Shown: one piece after another, positions 1 to 7,550 of the stretch
How the letters are laid out: each line of letters starts with the position of its first letter
Position numbering within the stretch: the first letter of the stretch is position 1
Assembly: GCA_965220955.1 (NCBI GenBank)
Contig: CBDCRK010000039.1
Coordinates: 56,122 to 120,121 of the forward strand
Direction of reading: 5' to 3'
DNA length: 64,000 nucleotides
Source: CBDCRK01 sp965220955
Lineage (GTDB): Bacteria; Desulfobacterota; Binatia; Bin18; CBDCRK01
The notes under the pieces: generated by a model
Database searches by the model: none
What the model was told of the DNA's origin: nothing
The model's input: the letters and a program-made list of their open reading frames with translations, nothing else
Program-made: the position numbers and the translations under genes

Positions 1-73
1 TATGTGGATTCGCTCCACCGACGATCGAAAAATAGCTCGGATCGCCCATCAGGATGAGACGGGAATCAGTCAT
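1..73 (-). CDS. Amidinotransferase/dimethylarginine-hydrolase-like protein, N-terminal 24 codons only (partial)
   Basis: An ATG at position 73 opens a minus-strand frame that runs off the left edge. The visible peptide contains LILMGDPSYFSIVGGANPH, which resembles the start of amidinotransferase or dimethylarginine dimethylaminohydrolase-type proteins, where a short strand is followed by a Cys/Gly-Asp-Pro-x-Tyr-Phe segment. The start lies 4 bases after the stop of the arginine N-succinyltransferase-like gene, so the two are probably co-transcribed and both act on arginine. With only 24 residues the assignment is tentative; the catalytic domain is outside the window. Confidence 0.45.
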   Translation of the reverse strand, partial: MTDSRLILMGDPSYFSIVGGANPH

Positions 74-77
74 TGGC

Positions 78-1112
78 TCACAGGAACGGAATCGCTCCAA
101 CCTCCATGCCTTTGTCTAAGTTGAGTGCAGCTGCCTCAGGTTCCGAGCACCGCAGCACCGAGGCATCCGGCTGAGCCGCAATACGGGCCGCGCAGAATCC
201 GGCCGTGCTTTTCCAGCCAATCAGCAAATCAATCGTCTGCTGCGTCTCTAGATCAGTCTGACTCACTTCGACTTGGTAGCGGCGAAATTGCTGAATCAGG
301 ACAAGATCTTTAACGGGGGCACCATAGAACGGACCAGCATCGAATGGATCAACATGGTTCAGAAAACGCAACCCGACCTTCTCAAGCAAATGAACCGCAC
401 CCTCAGTCTCGCGACCGACTTTGCCAATCTGTTCCTGGACGTCCACCGGCAGCATACACACATATAACGGAACCGAAGGAAACAAAGCCTCAATAAATTC
501 TTTGTCGGTGATGCTGAGCTTATCGGCTGTGCGAAAGTCGAGCCCAGTCACTCGCTTGCCGTAACACTCCCAAAACAGACTTTCACCCTTAGGGGTTAAG
601 AGCGGGAGCATTTCTGCCAGCACCTGGTTCTCAAAGCGATCAGGATACATGGCCAGGTACAGAAAACGGACAAAGGACAGCTGCTTGCCAATCTTGGCCG
701 GTCCTTTACGAAATGCAGGATCAACGATCAGTCCACCAAGCTCAGTTGGGCCATCCATAGAACGGTGCAGAGAGAGGTAGGGATGCCGAAACAGCTTTTT
801 GAGCGTTTTGGAATAACGCTCGTCTGTTGCCATCTGGAGATAATAATGTGGATACTCAGGCGTGCCGTGCTTGGCAATCAGCATCGCGGTCCCGACAATC
901 TTCTTGGTTGTCGCCTCCTCTAACACAAACAGGTATATCCCGTCCTTCGGGGCCGGAAGCTGAGCATCAAAAGATAGCCGGGACCGCTGAATAAAATCGG
1001 CTAAGGCGTTCCGCTCAGTCGGCAAATTAGTCGAATCAAGCATACGCCCAAGACGCAGGACCTGCTCCAGATCATCCAGTGCAACTTCACGAATGCGGAA
1101 GGGAATTAACAT
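78..1112 (-). CDS. astA: Arginine N-succinyltransferase (AstA)-like
   Basis: Protein of about 344 residues of the AstA family (GNAT-related fold), which transfers succinyl from succinyl-CoA to the alpha-amino group of arginine, the first step of the AST catabolic pathway. Family hallmarks seen are a FWECYGKRVTGLDF segment mid-protein, then SITDKEFIEALFPSVPLYV, and NHVDPFDAGPF near the C terminus. I use the ATG at 1112 (MLIPFRIREV), because family members start directly with this strand and the upstream ATG at 1166 would add 18 unrelated residues. The next gene on this strand, 4 bases downstream, is an amidinotransferase-like start, which supports an arginine-catabolic operon. Other AST genes are not visible. 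Confidence 0.8.
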   Translation of the reverse strand: MLIPFRIREVALDDLEQVLRLGRMLDSTNLPTERNALADFIQRSRLSFDAQLPAPKDGIYLFVLEEATTKKIVGTAMLIAKHGTPEYPHYYLQMATDERYSKTLKKLFRHPYLSLHRSMDGPTELGGLIVDPAFRKGPAKIGKQLSFVRFLYLAMYPDRFENQVLAEMLPLLTPKGESLFWECYGKRVTGLDFRTADKLSITDKEFIEALFPSVPLYVCMLPVDVQEQIGKVGRETEGAVHLLEKVGLRFLNHVDPFDAGPFYGAPVKDLVLIQQFRRYQVEVSQTDLETQQTIDLLIGWKSTAGFCAARIAAQPDASVLRCSEPEAAALNLDKGMEVGAIPFL

Positions 1113-1260
1113 ATACGGTCTCTCAGTCAGGAGTAAGGGAAAACAACATTCCCGGACTAGCGTCATTTTTTTTCATTTTAAATGTCATTTTACAGGACCC
1201 GGCGTCGCTCGGTAAGCGCGTGATAGGGGCGTTGGGGGCAAGTATAAGTGGGGACCGATA

Positions 1261-1301
1261 TTACGTTAATTCAAACTTGACAACTGACTGAATTAACGTA
1301 A
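1261..1301 (+). promoter_or_regulatory. Perfect 13-bp inverted repeat around a -35 box (putative autoregulated promoter)
   Basis: The arms TTACGTTAATTCA (1261-1273) and TGAATTAACGTAA (1289-1301) are exact reverse complements. The 15-base spacer contains a consensus -35, TTGACA (1277-1282). A -10-like TAAATT lies at 1299-1304 with 16-bp spacing, only a few bases before the ATG at 1312. An operator straddling a promoter is the likely reading, with control of the adjacent AAA/DUF4143 remnant. The identity of the binding protein is unknown. Confidence 0.55.
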
Positions 1302-1311
1302 ATTCAGTCTT

Positions 1312-1680
1312 ATGTCTGACACCTACATACCCCAAGCTCAGCTTGCACGACTCGAACGCTCCGTGGCGGCCAACAGAGTCGTGGTGGTGTACGGTCCCAG
1401 GCGGGTCGGGAAGACCACCTTGATCCGCCACTATGTCCAGGTCGAGCGGCTGAAATACAACCTGTACACCGGACGATTAGCCAAGAGTTATTTCTGGCGC
1501 ACCTACGACCGTCAAGAGATCGACCTAGTCGAGGAGTGGGGAGGACGTATTCATGCCGCGGAAATGAAGTGGTCCGCTCACTCCAAAGCCCGTACCCCCC
1601 GCGGCTGGAGCGAAGCATATCCCGACAGTTCGTTCCGCGTTGTCCATCAGGACAACTATCTCGACTTCATCACCCAGTAG
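1312..1680 (+). pseudogene. AAA+ ATPase / DUF4143 protein with large in-frame internal deletion
   Basis: The 122-residue product joins the N terminus of an AAA_14/DUF4143 ATPase (Walker A YGPRRVGKTTL, residues about 26-36) directly to the C-terminal DUF4143 part (SYFWRTYDRQEIDLVEE onward). Intact family members are roughly 380-400 residues. The rest of the ATPase core, including Walker B and the winged helix, is missing, so it should not hydrolyse ATP. The junction lies near codon 45 and keeps frame. Its promoter palindrome is intact. It is a minimal remnant of an ATPase often found in accessory regions. Confidence 0.75.
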
Positions 1681-1847
1681 ACGTTGCCCTTCACATCGAC
1701 CTTCATGCCGTCCGGGGCGCCTGGGCGAGGATCTGTACTCATGTCGCAGAATACCCGATCGGAGGCCAAATTCAACATGCCCGAGTCCCACATCACATCG
1801 AGGTCAAAGGCCCGGATATGGCGTCTTGTTTCAGTCTGGCAGGGAGG
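1677..1847 (-). pseudogene. SMP-30/gluconolactonase-like fragment
   Basis: The minus strand between the DUF4143 remnant and the retropepsin remnant reads as an internal segment of an SMP-30/gluconolactonase/LRE beta-propeller. It shows RHIRAFDLDV, then a degenerate stretch, RVFCDM, and GAPDGMKVDVKGNVY, the conserved calcium-site loop of the family. No start or continuation is seen: the fragment ends at the stop of the opposite-strand gene and begins near the stop of the retropepsin gene. It is a dead fragment of an enzyme normally about 300 residues long. Confidence 0.6.
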
Positions 1848-1849
1848 TG

Positions 1850-2211
1850 TTAAGCAACCCGCTCCAACTGAACAAGTTTATTCGTAAAATTGATCAGCAA
1901 AGAATAATCCCGCAGCAAATGAGTACCAATGAGGATATGGGCGCCAGCGACAAATGTGGCTTCTGCCGAGACAGTACGGCCGTCAAAAGAAAAATCGACT
2001 AAATACAGAGTCTCCTCGATGATCTGACCTCCGGCTAAGGTAGAAGTCACGCGGCCCACATACCTAACGTTGAGCGAGTTTTGCAGGCTAAGGGGTAACT
2101 CCAAGTCTCCATTAAATCCAATCCAGTGTCGATGATGGCTTCCCAGTCTCGACCAGCAAGCGATACGGTAATAGTAGGCTCCCCCTCAGGAGAGACACGC
2201 CCAAGAATCAC
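1850..2211 (-). pseudogene. Retropepsin-like aspartic protease, disrupted by a 5-bp tandem duplication
   Basis: Reading from the GTG at 2211, the frame gives ILGRVSPEGEPTITV, then WEAIIDTG, the catalytic Asp-Thr-Gly of single-domain clan AA retropepsins. It then breaks at GGATTGGATT (about 2116-2125). Removing one GGATT copy restores DTGFNGDLELP and the rest of the protein (SLNVRYVGRVTSTLAGGQ to LINFTNKLVQLERVA). The gene overlaps its upstream neighbour by GTGA (2208-2211), a coupled pair seen widely in bacteria. The frameshift sits in the active site, so no functional protease is made. Confidence 0.8.
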
Positions 2212-2465
2212 CGGCGATTACCTTTGCGGTAGTAGGTTTCTGAGCCAATCCGCTCAAAAAACAAAGGCGAGAGCAGCCCTTCAGCGTCTCTTTGATTAAT
2301 AATGTCCCGGACCGATTTACCAAACCATATACGCCCGCTGCGTGGATCAATTCCCGCTGTCTGCCCCAAGCGATCGGAAAGATCGTGCTGTTGTTGGTAC
2401 TCGGCCCAAATCTGATTGGCCTTAACAGAGTTCGTCTCGTCCCAACTCTCGGGTGTTTCCTTCAT
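2208..2465 (-). CDS. Small hypothetical protein coupled to the retropepsin gene
   Basis: An 85-residue acidic and polar protein (MKETPESWDETNSVKANQIW at the start, ending YYRKGNRR). I do not recognise a catalytic domain. Such short partners commonly precede retropepsin-like genes in the same operon, and here its TGA overlaps the GTG of the protease remnant. A Shine-Dalgarno-like GGGGAGAG lies 5-8 bases upstream of the ATG. It may be the substrate or antitoxin-like partner of the protease, but nothing in the sequence proves this. The reading frame is intact although the partner is broken. Confidence 0.6.
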   Translation of the reverse strand: MKETPESWDETNSVKANQIWAEYQQQHDLSDRLGQTAGIDPRSGRIWFGKSVRDIINQRDAEGLLSPLFFERIGSETYYRKGNRR

Positions 2466-3094
2466 AGCTCATGCTCTCCCCAGATCGTTATTTAAGACTA
2501 CATCCGGCCTTAATTAAAAGGTCTTTTCCTGGATCGAAACCCAAAAGGTATCTGTGCGATTTCGACTTCGGGGAGCGGCTTTTCCAATTCTCCATTCAAG
2601 TCTTTGCACCTCTCCGTGAAGTCTGTCGCGGGGGGGGCCGTCGTGAAGTGTTTGCGTTGCTCCTTCTTGTTGGTGCCGTTTCCAGACCAGGTAGTGCCCC
2701 TCAGAAGAACGCGGCTTATATCTATCCTGTTCCCGACTGCCGAAGAGGTCCTTGCAAGGGTTTGCTCAGGATGGTGCTAGCCAAGCTACGAGGAGAAACA
2801 TGCCGCACCCTGATACGATTATGACCGATTTCCGAATCAAATACTTCATTCTGCTTATCCTTCCTCTTGATATACGCCATAAACACAGGTCAATTCTCCT
2901 AGGAACTCTCGTCCATATCTTCCCCATTATCCTTCTCTTTGCTACGCGGCCACAGCTTCGGCCACACATTGTAGAGAAACCAGCAGTAGAGAACACCACC
3001 CATGGCTATCTAGCCGCCAGTATCAAGCAACCATGCTAGCACGATAGCTGTCAGAAGCCACCGACGGAACTCATAGCAAGATTCATAGAGGTTC
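2466..3094. other. Gene-poor stretch with no supported gene
   Basis: No frame with family similarity was found on either strand. Open frames present are short and cysteine/arginine rich in the manner of shadow frames. The only candidate is a 34-codon minus-strand frame at 2899-3003 (MGGVLYCWFLYNVWPKLWP then a charged tail), which could be a single-pass membrane peptide, but it has no convincing ribosome site. The segment lies inside a run of gene remnants and is probably decayed coding DNA. Confidence 0.4.
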
Positions 3095-3378
3095 TCAATA
3101 ATTTTCAGAATTTTTTGCTCTAACGCCCTGGGTATCCAGCAGCGCTCTCATGTCATCGATCGACAACGCCTCGGAATACGCCGCCGGGTCAGCCGGACTG
3201 TCCGACTGACTGTGACCCCGCAGGTCCCAGGTGATGAGCTGATAGTGCTCGGACAGGGCTTCGACCTGGGGGTTCCAGGCCGCGGTTGTGGCGCTAAAGC
3301 CGTGCGTCAGCAGCACGGCCGTCCTGAGCCGTGCGTTTCGTAATAAATATGGACCCCACCACGATCGAGAGTTGGCAT
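3095..3378 (-). pseudogene. Alpha/beta hydrolase, frameshifted near the start and truncated
   Basis: An ATG at 3378 with TGGAGG 7 bases upstream starts MPTLDRGGVHIYYETHGSG. A frameshift near 3320 then moves the reading to TAVLLTHGFSATTAAWNPQ and YQLITWDLRGHSQSD, the oxyanion-hole HG and the strand-5 region of the fold. The frame ends just before the nucleophile elbow (RALLDTQGV then unrelated residues). Only about 90 of the usual 260-280 residues remain and the catalytic Ser, Asp and His are all missing. Original substrate unknown. Confidence 0.75.
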
Positions 3379-3423
3379 GCCGCGCCTCCATTCAGAACAG
3401 TCCAGAATATGCTAAGCTCAGCA

Positions 3424-3654
3424 TCACATCACATTTGACGCGTCAGGGAAACCGCTAAAACCGCTCACCAAGCCCTGAGCTTTTCCGTCAGGCTGCCAAT
3501 CCCGGCCGTACAGCTCGCTAATCAGGTCGGTTGCTAGAAAGGTAAACGGATAGGCCAACAGGCCGGCCGGAATCACAAACCAGCCCAGATCAACAAACTT
3601 GGTGATGCCAACGACATTGCCCAGGGTCAGCGAGGTGAGAAAAATACCGGCCAA
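3424..3654 (-). pseudogene. YhhQ/DUF165 queuosine-precursor transporter, N-terminal fragment
   Basis: The fragment encodes FLTSLTLGNVVGITKFVDLG, then FVIPAGLLAYPFTFLATDLI and SELYGRD, the signature second and third membrane segments of the YhhQ family (vitamin/queuosine precursor uptake). Intact proteins have about 220 residues and six helices. Here the frame loses similarity about 60 residues in (DWQPDGKAQGLVSGF) and stops. No clear start with a ribosome site is present. It is a truncated remnant immediately next to the IS4-type element. Confidence 0.65.
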
Positions 3655-3714
3655 AAAGGAATAGCAGACATGGCTGGAATGGGTCGACTAGGCCGAGGAG
3701 ATGGTATCAAAAGT

Positions 3715-3740
3715 GGAGTCCCGCATACAAGCGGGACTCC
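3715..3740 (-). terminator. Strong hairpin (10-bp perfect stem) beside the IS element
   Basis: The arms GGAGTCCCGC (3715-3724) and GCGGGACTCC (3731-3740) pair perfectly around ATACAA. On the minus strand the stem is followed by a short T-run (CTTTTGATACC), as in a weak intrinsic terminator for transcription leaving the transposase gene. It could equally be a small palindromic repeat. Confidence 0.4.
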
Positions 3741-3799
3741 CAAACACGCGCGGTGTGGTTTTGCAAGTCGCCCTACCGGGCTGCCCCCTCTCCCCTGGA

Positions 3800-5009
3800 G
3801 GGCTCACGGCACGACAGTTTTGGGCAAGAGGGGGAGATGGGGGACGAAGGCGAAGTCGGTCCATAAGGGGCGGCCGAGGGCGAGCCGACGGGCGAAGAGG
3901 CGCAAGCCGAGTTGGAGGACACTGTATTGCCAGCGATGGCCGCGGGTGAGTTCGCGCCGCAGCACCCGCGAGCGCACCACGTGGGTGCCTAAGCTGCTCA
4001 TCCAGGCCGATGCCAGCGCCAAGACCAACCAGAGCCGATTCGCGTGGGCGGGGCGGCGCACGTGGCTGCGCTGCCAGTGCCAGCCGCTAGACTTGAGATC
4101 TTTGAACGCCGCCTCTTCCCACATCCGTATCCCATACCAGGCGGCCTGCGCCTGGGGCCAATTGGTCAGTAACAGCCACGGCTGGGCGGCGCGCCGCCGC
4201 CACTGCCCCACGACCCAGTAGGAGCGCCAGCCCGCGTTCTTGAACACCTCTACGGCCCCGTGCCACCGCTTGCCGGGGGCCGGCACCAAGGCCCCAATCT
4301 CCCCCTCCTGGCCACCGACTTGGACGTGCACCCGCCGTTGGACCCGAACCAGGAAATACCACCCCCGCTGGGCAATCGCCTCCAGCAGGGCGGGACTCGT
4401 GCCCAGCCCCCGATCTGCCTGCACGAGGATTTGACTCTGCGGCGGGAAGACCGGGGCGAGTTGGTCCAGCAGGTGCATAATCAACCCCACTTGCCCCATC
4501 GGCCACGCCGCGGGCCGATAACACCACCACGCCACCGGTAAGGCCCGGCCCCGATAGGCAATGCTCACGACCATGGCCTTGAGATGCTCCTGTAAGCTCG
4601 TCTCGTCCACCAACAAGACAATCACGGCGCGGGACCCCAGCCGGGCCACGATCCAGGCGGCCAGCGCCGTGGCCCCGGCCTGCCAGTCCACCCGCGGGTT
4701 CGCCACAAACCGCTGCAAGCGCCGCTCCACCGTATCCGGTTTCCCCCAATGCGCCAGGGCCTCCGCCACCCGCCGCAACGTACACCGCCGACTGGCCACA
4801 ACTCCCCAACTCAACGCCGCTAGCTCCTTCGCCTGCGACGCCCGGAGATGTGGAAACTGCCGTGCAATGCGCGCACTCCACTGATATACTGCCCCCTGCT
4901 CACTCATGGCCCCCTCCTGCCTTGCTTGGGATGGTTGCTCACCCAAACATGACCCGACGGGGGCTCATGGGTCAACCCGCTCCCTCCCAAACTGTCGTGT
5001 CCTCAGCCC
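3800..5009 (-). mobile_element. IS4-family insertion sequence (about 1.2 kb)
   Basis: The transposase is bounded by imperfect inverted repeats: left end 3800-3824 (core CACGACAGTTTTGGG, 3810-3824) and right end 4986-5009 (core CCCAAACTGTCGTG, 4986-4999). Similarity between the ends continues outward as CCCCTCTCCCC (about 3785-3795 and the complement at about 5014-5025), so the true tips may lie slightly outside the interval given. I could not identify a direct target duplication. The element sits between two truncated genes (YhhQ-like and ketopantoate-reductase-like), consistent with insertion plus later rearrangement. Confidence 0.7.
3804..4907 (-). CDS. IS4-family DDE transposase
   Basis: A 367-residue transposase with an RNase-H-like DDE core: first Asp in LLVDETSLQEH, second in ILVQADRGLGTS, and Glu in the YREK signature WYGIRMWEEAAFKDLKSSG (Y-x2-R-x3-E-x6-K), diagnostic of the IS4 family. 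The frame is full length and uninterrupted, so it could be active. I chose the ATG at 4907 because AGGAGG lies 4-5 bases upstream; an upstream GTG at 4946 would place that ribosome site inside the gene. The C terminus reaches into the left inverted repeat. Confidence 0.85.
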   Translation of the reverse strand: MSEQGAVYQWSARIARQFPHLRASQAKELAALSWGVVASRRCTLRRVAEALAHWGKPDTVERRLQRFVANPRVDWQAGATALAAWIVARLGSRAVIVLLVDETSLQEHLKAMVVSIAYRGRALPVAWWCYRPAAWPMGQVGLIMHLLDQLAPVFPPQSQILVQADRGLGTSPALLEAIAQRGWYFLVRVQRRVHVQVGGQEGEIGALVPAPGKRWHGAVEVFKNAGWRSYWVVGQWRRRAAQPWLLLTNWPQAQAAWYGIRMWEEAAFKDLKSSGWHWQRSHVRRPAHANRLWLVLALASAWMSSLGTHVVRSRVLRRELTRGHRWQYSVLQLGLRLFARRLALGRPLWTDFAFVPHLPLLPKTVVP

Positions 5010-5043
5010 AGCGGGGGAGAGGGGATAAGAAAAATTCCGCTAT

Positions 5044-5085
5044 TTCCCCTCCTGGGAGGGGTGGCCGCAGGCCGGGGTGGGTTTC
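5044..5085. repeat. REP-like GC-rich palindromic repeat
   Basis: CCCCTCC (5046-5052) and GGAGGGG (5055-5061) form a 7-bp stem, followed by GGCCGCAGGCC and GGGGTGGG. This wording, a hairpin then a G-rich tail, is typical of short interspersed repeats found many times in bacterial chromosomes. Related elements occur at 53187-53258 and 61466-61600 here. It marks the 5' breakpoint of the ketopantoate reductase remnant. Confidence 0.5.
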
Positions 5086-5100
5086 CTCTCTTATCTGGCG

Positions 5101-5702
5101 GGCAGTTTGTGTCGGCTTATTGCCTTCATTGTTGGGCCAGGTTGCATTCGTCACGCCGGGGCAGAGCCTTTGGTTCAATTTGGCGAGCTAAATAATCGTC
5201 TGAGCAAGCGTGCTGAAAAGTTATATCGGGCTTTTGCTCGGGCCAAGGCCTGCCTGCAGACAGGCAGGGCTTAACTGTCGAAATTCCTTCTGATATTGAG
5301 GCCGCCATGTGGCAGAAGTTTATGTTTATTACTGCTTGGAGCGGCGTAGGAGCACTAACCCGGGCTCCTGTTGGCATATTTCGTAGCCAGCCTGGAACAC
5401 GCCAGATGCTGCAGCAGGCGATGAAGGAGATTTATGAGGTTGCCCAGGCATGTAAGATTTCCTTAGCACCAGAGATCATCAATAAGACCCTCGAGCTGTT
5501 TGACAGCTTGCCGGCAGAGGGGACGGCTTCCATGCAGCGAGATATTATGGAGGGACGGCCCTCGGAGTTAGAGATACAAAACGGAGCCGTGGTACGCTTA
5601 GGTCAGAAAGTTAGCATAGAAACGCCGGTGAATGCTTTTATTTACTACAGTTTGCTGGCAATAGAGAGGCGGGCACGGGGTGAGCTGCAATTTGGCAACT
5701 AA
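5101..5702 (+). pseudogene. 2-dehydropantoate 2-reductase family (ApbA/PanE), 5'-truncated and frameshifted
   Basis: Two consecutive frames make up the C-terminal two thirds of a ketopantoate-reductase-like oxidoreductase. The first is 5101-5248 (FIVGPGCIRHAGAEPLVQFG to YRAFARAK), and the second runs from about 5269 (GLTVEIPSDIEAAMWQKF, ALTRAPVG, GTASMQRDIMEGRPSE, ending RARGELQFGN). The catalytic-domain Lys and Asn region of ApbA_C is recognisable, but the N-terminal NADP-binding Rossmann half is absent, cut at the REP/IS boundary. The frame break is caused by an exact 20-bp palindromic insertion at 5249-5268. Confidence 0.8.
5249..5268. repeat. 20-bp palindromic insertion inside the ketopantoate-reductase remnant
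   Basis: CCTGCCTG, then CAGA, then CAGGCAGG forms an 8-bp perfect stem with a 4-base loop. Deleting precisely these 20 bases fuses AAG-G to GC-TTA and restores the expected AK-GLTVE reading frame, so this looks like a discrete insertion rather than random decay. Confidence 0.65.
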
Positions 5703-5901
5703 TCCTATTTGAGTGACGGCAGCGTCGCTAAAGCTTACAAGGGTCAAGGCAGCTATAGCAGATATGATTATAAACAAGATCAATTGGGAGCGGATGCAAA
5801 GAAAGAATCATTGAACCTCAGTCAATCATGGAACCTGAGGTGGCAGGGCAGTACGAACATAAGTCGCTGGCCCTAATCTATGATCTGCAAGGAGTAGCGT
5901 T

Positions 5902-6306
5902 ATGACCACGTCGCTAAACTTACGGACGAATATTTCTTCAGGTGCCCCCTTAGAGTCGCTATATGGTTATTCGCGAGCTGTGAAGGTGGGCCATATGGTT
6001 TTTGTTTCGGGTTCAACCGCCATTAAGCCTGACGGTACAGTGGCTGGCGTTGGCGACCCCTATGCTCAAACTATCCACACGTTCAGAACCATTGAGGCTG
6101 CCTTACAGCAGGCTGGGGCAACCATGAAGGAGGTGGTACGCACCCGCATGTTTGCCACCAACCTTGATCACACCGAGGCCATTGGCAAAGCCCATGCCGA
6201 GTTCTTCGGTTCCATCCGTCCAGCTTCGACCCTAGTCGAGGTCTCGCGCTTGGTCCATCCCGATATGCTCATCGAGATCGAGGCTGACGCTGTGATTCTT
6301 GAATAG
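5902..6306 (+). CDS. RidA/YjgF-family protein; candidate 2-aminomuconate deaminase
   Basis: A 134-residue YjgF/YER057c/UK114 domain: SRAVKVGHMVFVSGSTA at the N-terminal strand, ALQQAGATMKEVVRTRMF mid-protein, and the signature Arg106 in SIRPASTLVEV. RidA proteins hydrolyse reactive enamines or imines, and 2-aminomuconate deaminase of aminophenol catabolism belongs to this family. The next two genes encode paired 2-aminophenol 1,6-dioxygenase-type subunits, so a deaminase role after ring cleavage is a reasonable inference; general enamine detoxification is the alternative. AAGGAG precedes the ATG. Confidence 0.8.
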   Translation: MTTSLNLRTNISSGAPLESLYGYSRAVKVGHMVFVSGSTAIKPDGTVAGVGDPYAQTIHTFRTIEAALQQAGATMKEVVRTRMFATNLDHTEAIGKAHAEFFGSIRPASTLVEVSRLVHPDMLIEIEADAVILE

Positions 6307-6582
6307 ACGGAAATACAAGGTGACGGTAACTATATTTGCACCAAAGACCTCACCCATCTGCGCCTGAGCGGGCTGTACCTGACCCGCCATCTCAAAAGCG
6401 ACGTTTAGTGGATTGGCCTCAGGGATTAGCCGTGCGCTTATTGACTTTTGTGGGTTTACGGGGGTATGGAGGGTTGGGTAGGGTCTGGAAAAGGGGACGA
6501 ATAGAGGTCCATTGAGCACAAGTAGTTCAACCGGGAAAAGCTTGGCTAGGGACCATTGGTTACCCTAGAAAGGAGGCCGAGG

Positions 6583-7500
6583 GTGTCTCGTGGAGAAATC
6601 GTTGCTGGCTTTTTAGCACCCCATCCACCACATCTAGTCTATGGGGAGAACCCTCCCCAGAACGAGCCCCGTTCGCAAGGTGGCTGGGAGCCACTACGCT
6701 GGGCGTACGAGAGAGCTCGGAAGAGCCTGGCAGAGCTCAAGCCGGACGTGCTGCTTGTACACTCACCGCACTGGATGACCCAGCTCGGGCACCATTTTCT
6801 TGGCGTGCGTCATTTAAGTGGTAAATCGGTGGACCCCATCTTTCCCAATATTTTCCGCTACACTTTTAGGCTCAAGGTGGACGTAGAGCTAGCCGAGGCC
6901 TGTTGTAAGGAAGCCCAGGATGCCGGGCTGGTTGCCAAGGTAATGCGGAATCCTAACTTTCGCGTTGACTATGGTACGATCACAACGCTGCACATGATGC
7001 GGCCCCAGTGGGACATTCCAGTAGTTGGCCTCTCCGCTAATCATTCGCCTTATTACTTCACCACGGAGGAGGGCCTGGGAGAAATGGACATCCTAGGTAA
7101 AGCCACCCGCAAGGCGATCGAGAAGAGCGGGCGGCGGGCGGTACTTTTGGCCTCCAACACTCTCTGTCATTACCATTTCCACGAGGAGCCGCCCATTCCG
7201 GAGGATATGTCCAAGGAACATGCGCAGAGCTATGAGGGTTACAAGTGGGATATGCGCATGATCAATCTAATGCGGCAGGGCAATACTAAAGAAGTGTTTC
7301 GTTTGCTGCCGCAATTTATTGATGAAGCCTTTGCGGAAGTCAAAGCGGGGTCCTTCACCTGGATGTTTGCGGCCATGGATTACCCGGAGATTGCAGGGGA
7401 ACTCCATGGCTACGGCACTGTTCTTGGCACCGGCAATGCAGTGGTCGAGTGGAATCTTGCTAAGGCCGGGCTCGCCAGTAAGGCCAGGAAAGCAGCTTGA
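6583..7500 (+). CDS. Class III extradiol ring-cleavage dioxygenase, catalytic (beta-type) subunit, 2-aminophenol 1,6-dioxygenase-like
   Basis: A 305-residue LigB-superfamily protein. The segment HPPHLVYGENPPQNEP and the HSPHW motif match the AmnB group. Metal-ligand positions correspond to His14, His63 and Glu252 of this protein (His13/His62/Glu251 in the characterised enzyme). It is expected to bind Fe(II) and cleave an aminophenol- or hydroxyanthranilate-type ring beside the amino-bearing carbon. The start is the GTG at 6583: AAAGGAGG lies 6 bases upstream, while an upstream TTG would put that site inside the gene. It is followed by the alpha-type partner after 50 bases. The physiological substrate cannot be fixed from sequence. 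Confidence 0.8.
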   Translation: MSRGEIVAGFLAPHPPHLVYGENPPQNEPRSQGGWEPLRWAYERARKSLAELKPDVLLVHSPHWMTQLGHHFLGVRHLSGKSVDPIFPNIFRYTFRLKVDVELAEACCKEAQDAGLVAKVMRNPNFRVDYGTITTLHMMRPQWDIPVVGLSANHSPYYFTTEEGLGEMDILGKATRKAIEKSGRRAVLLASNTLCHYHFHEEPPIPEDMSKEHAQSYEGYKWDMRMINLMRQGNTKEVFRLLPQFIDEAFAEVKAGSFTWMFAAMDYPEIAGELHGYGTVLGTGNAVVEWNLAKAGLASKARKAA

Positions 7501-7550
7501 TAAGGCTTGCTTCGCCTCTCTCATAAGAGAAACAGAAGAGACGACTCACA

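Noticed and set aside
2471..2824. 117-codon plus-strand frame in the gene-poor stretch
   Set aside because: Cys/Arg-rich, no ribosome site, no recognisable domain.
4087..4881. Long alternative minus-strand frame (264 codons) over the transposase
   Set aside because: It is the +1 shadow of the transposase with Gly/Ala-rich low-complexity sequence; only the other frame has the YREK motif.
3784..5030. Target-site duplication of the IS4 element
   Set aside because: The outermost matches are inverted, not direct; no convincing direct duplication could be identified by eye.
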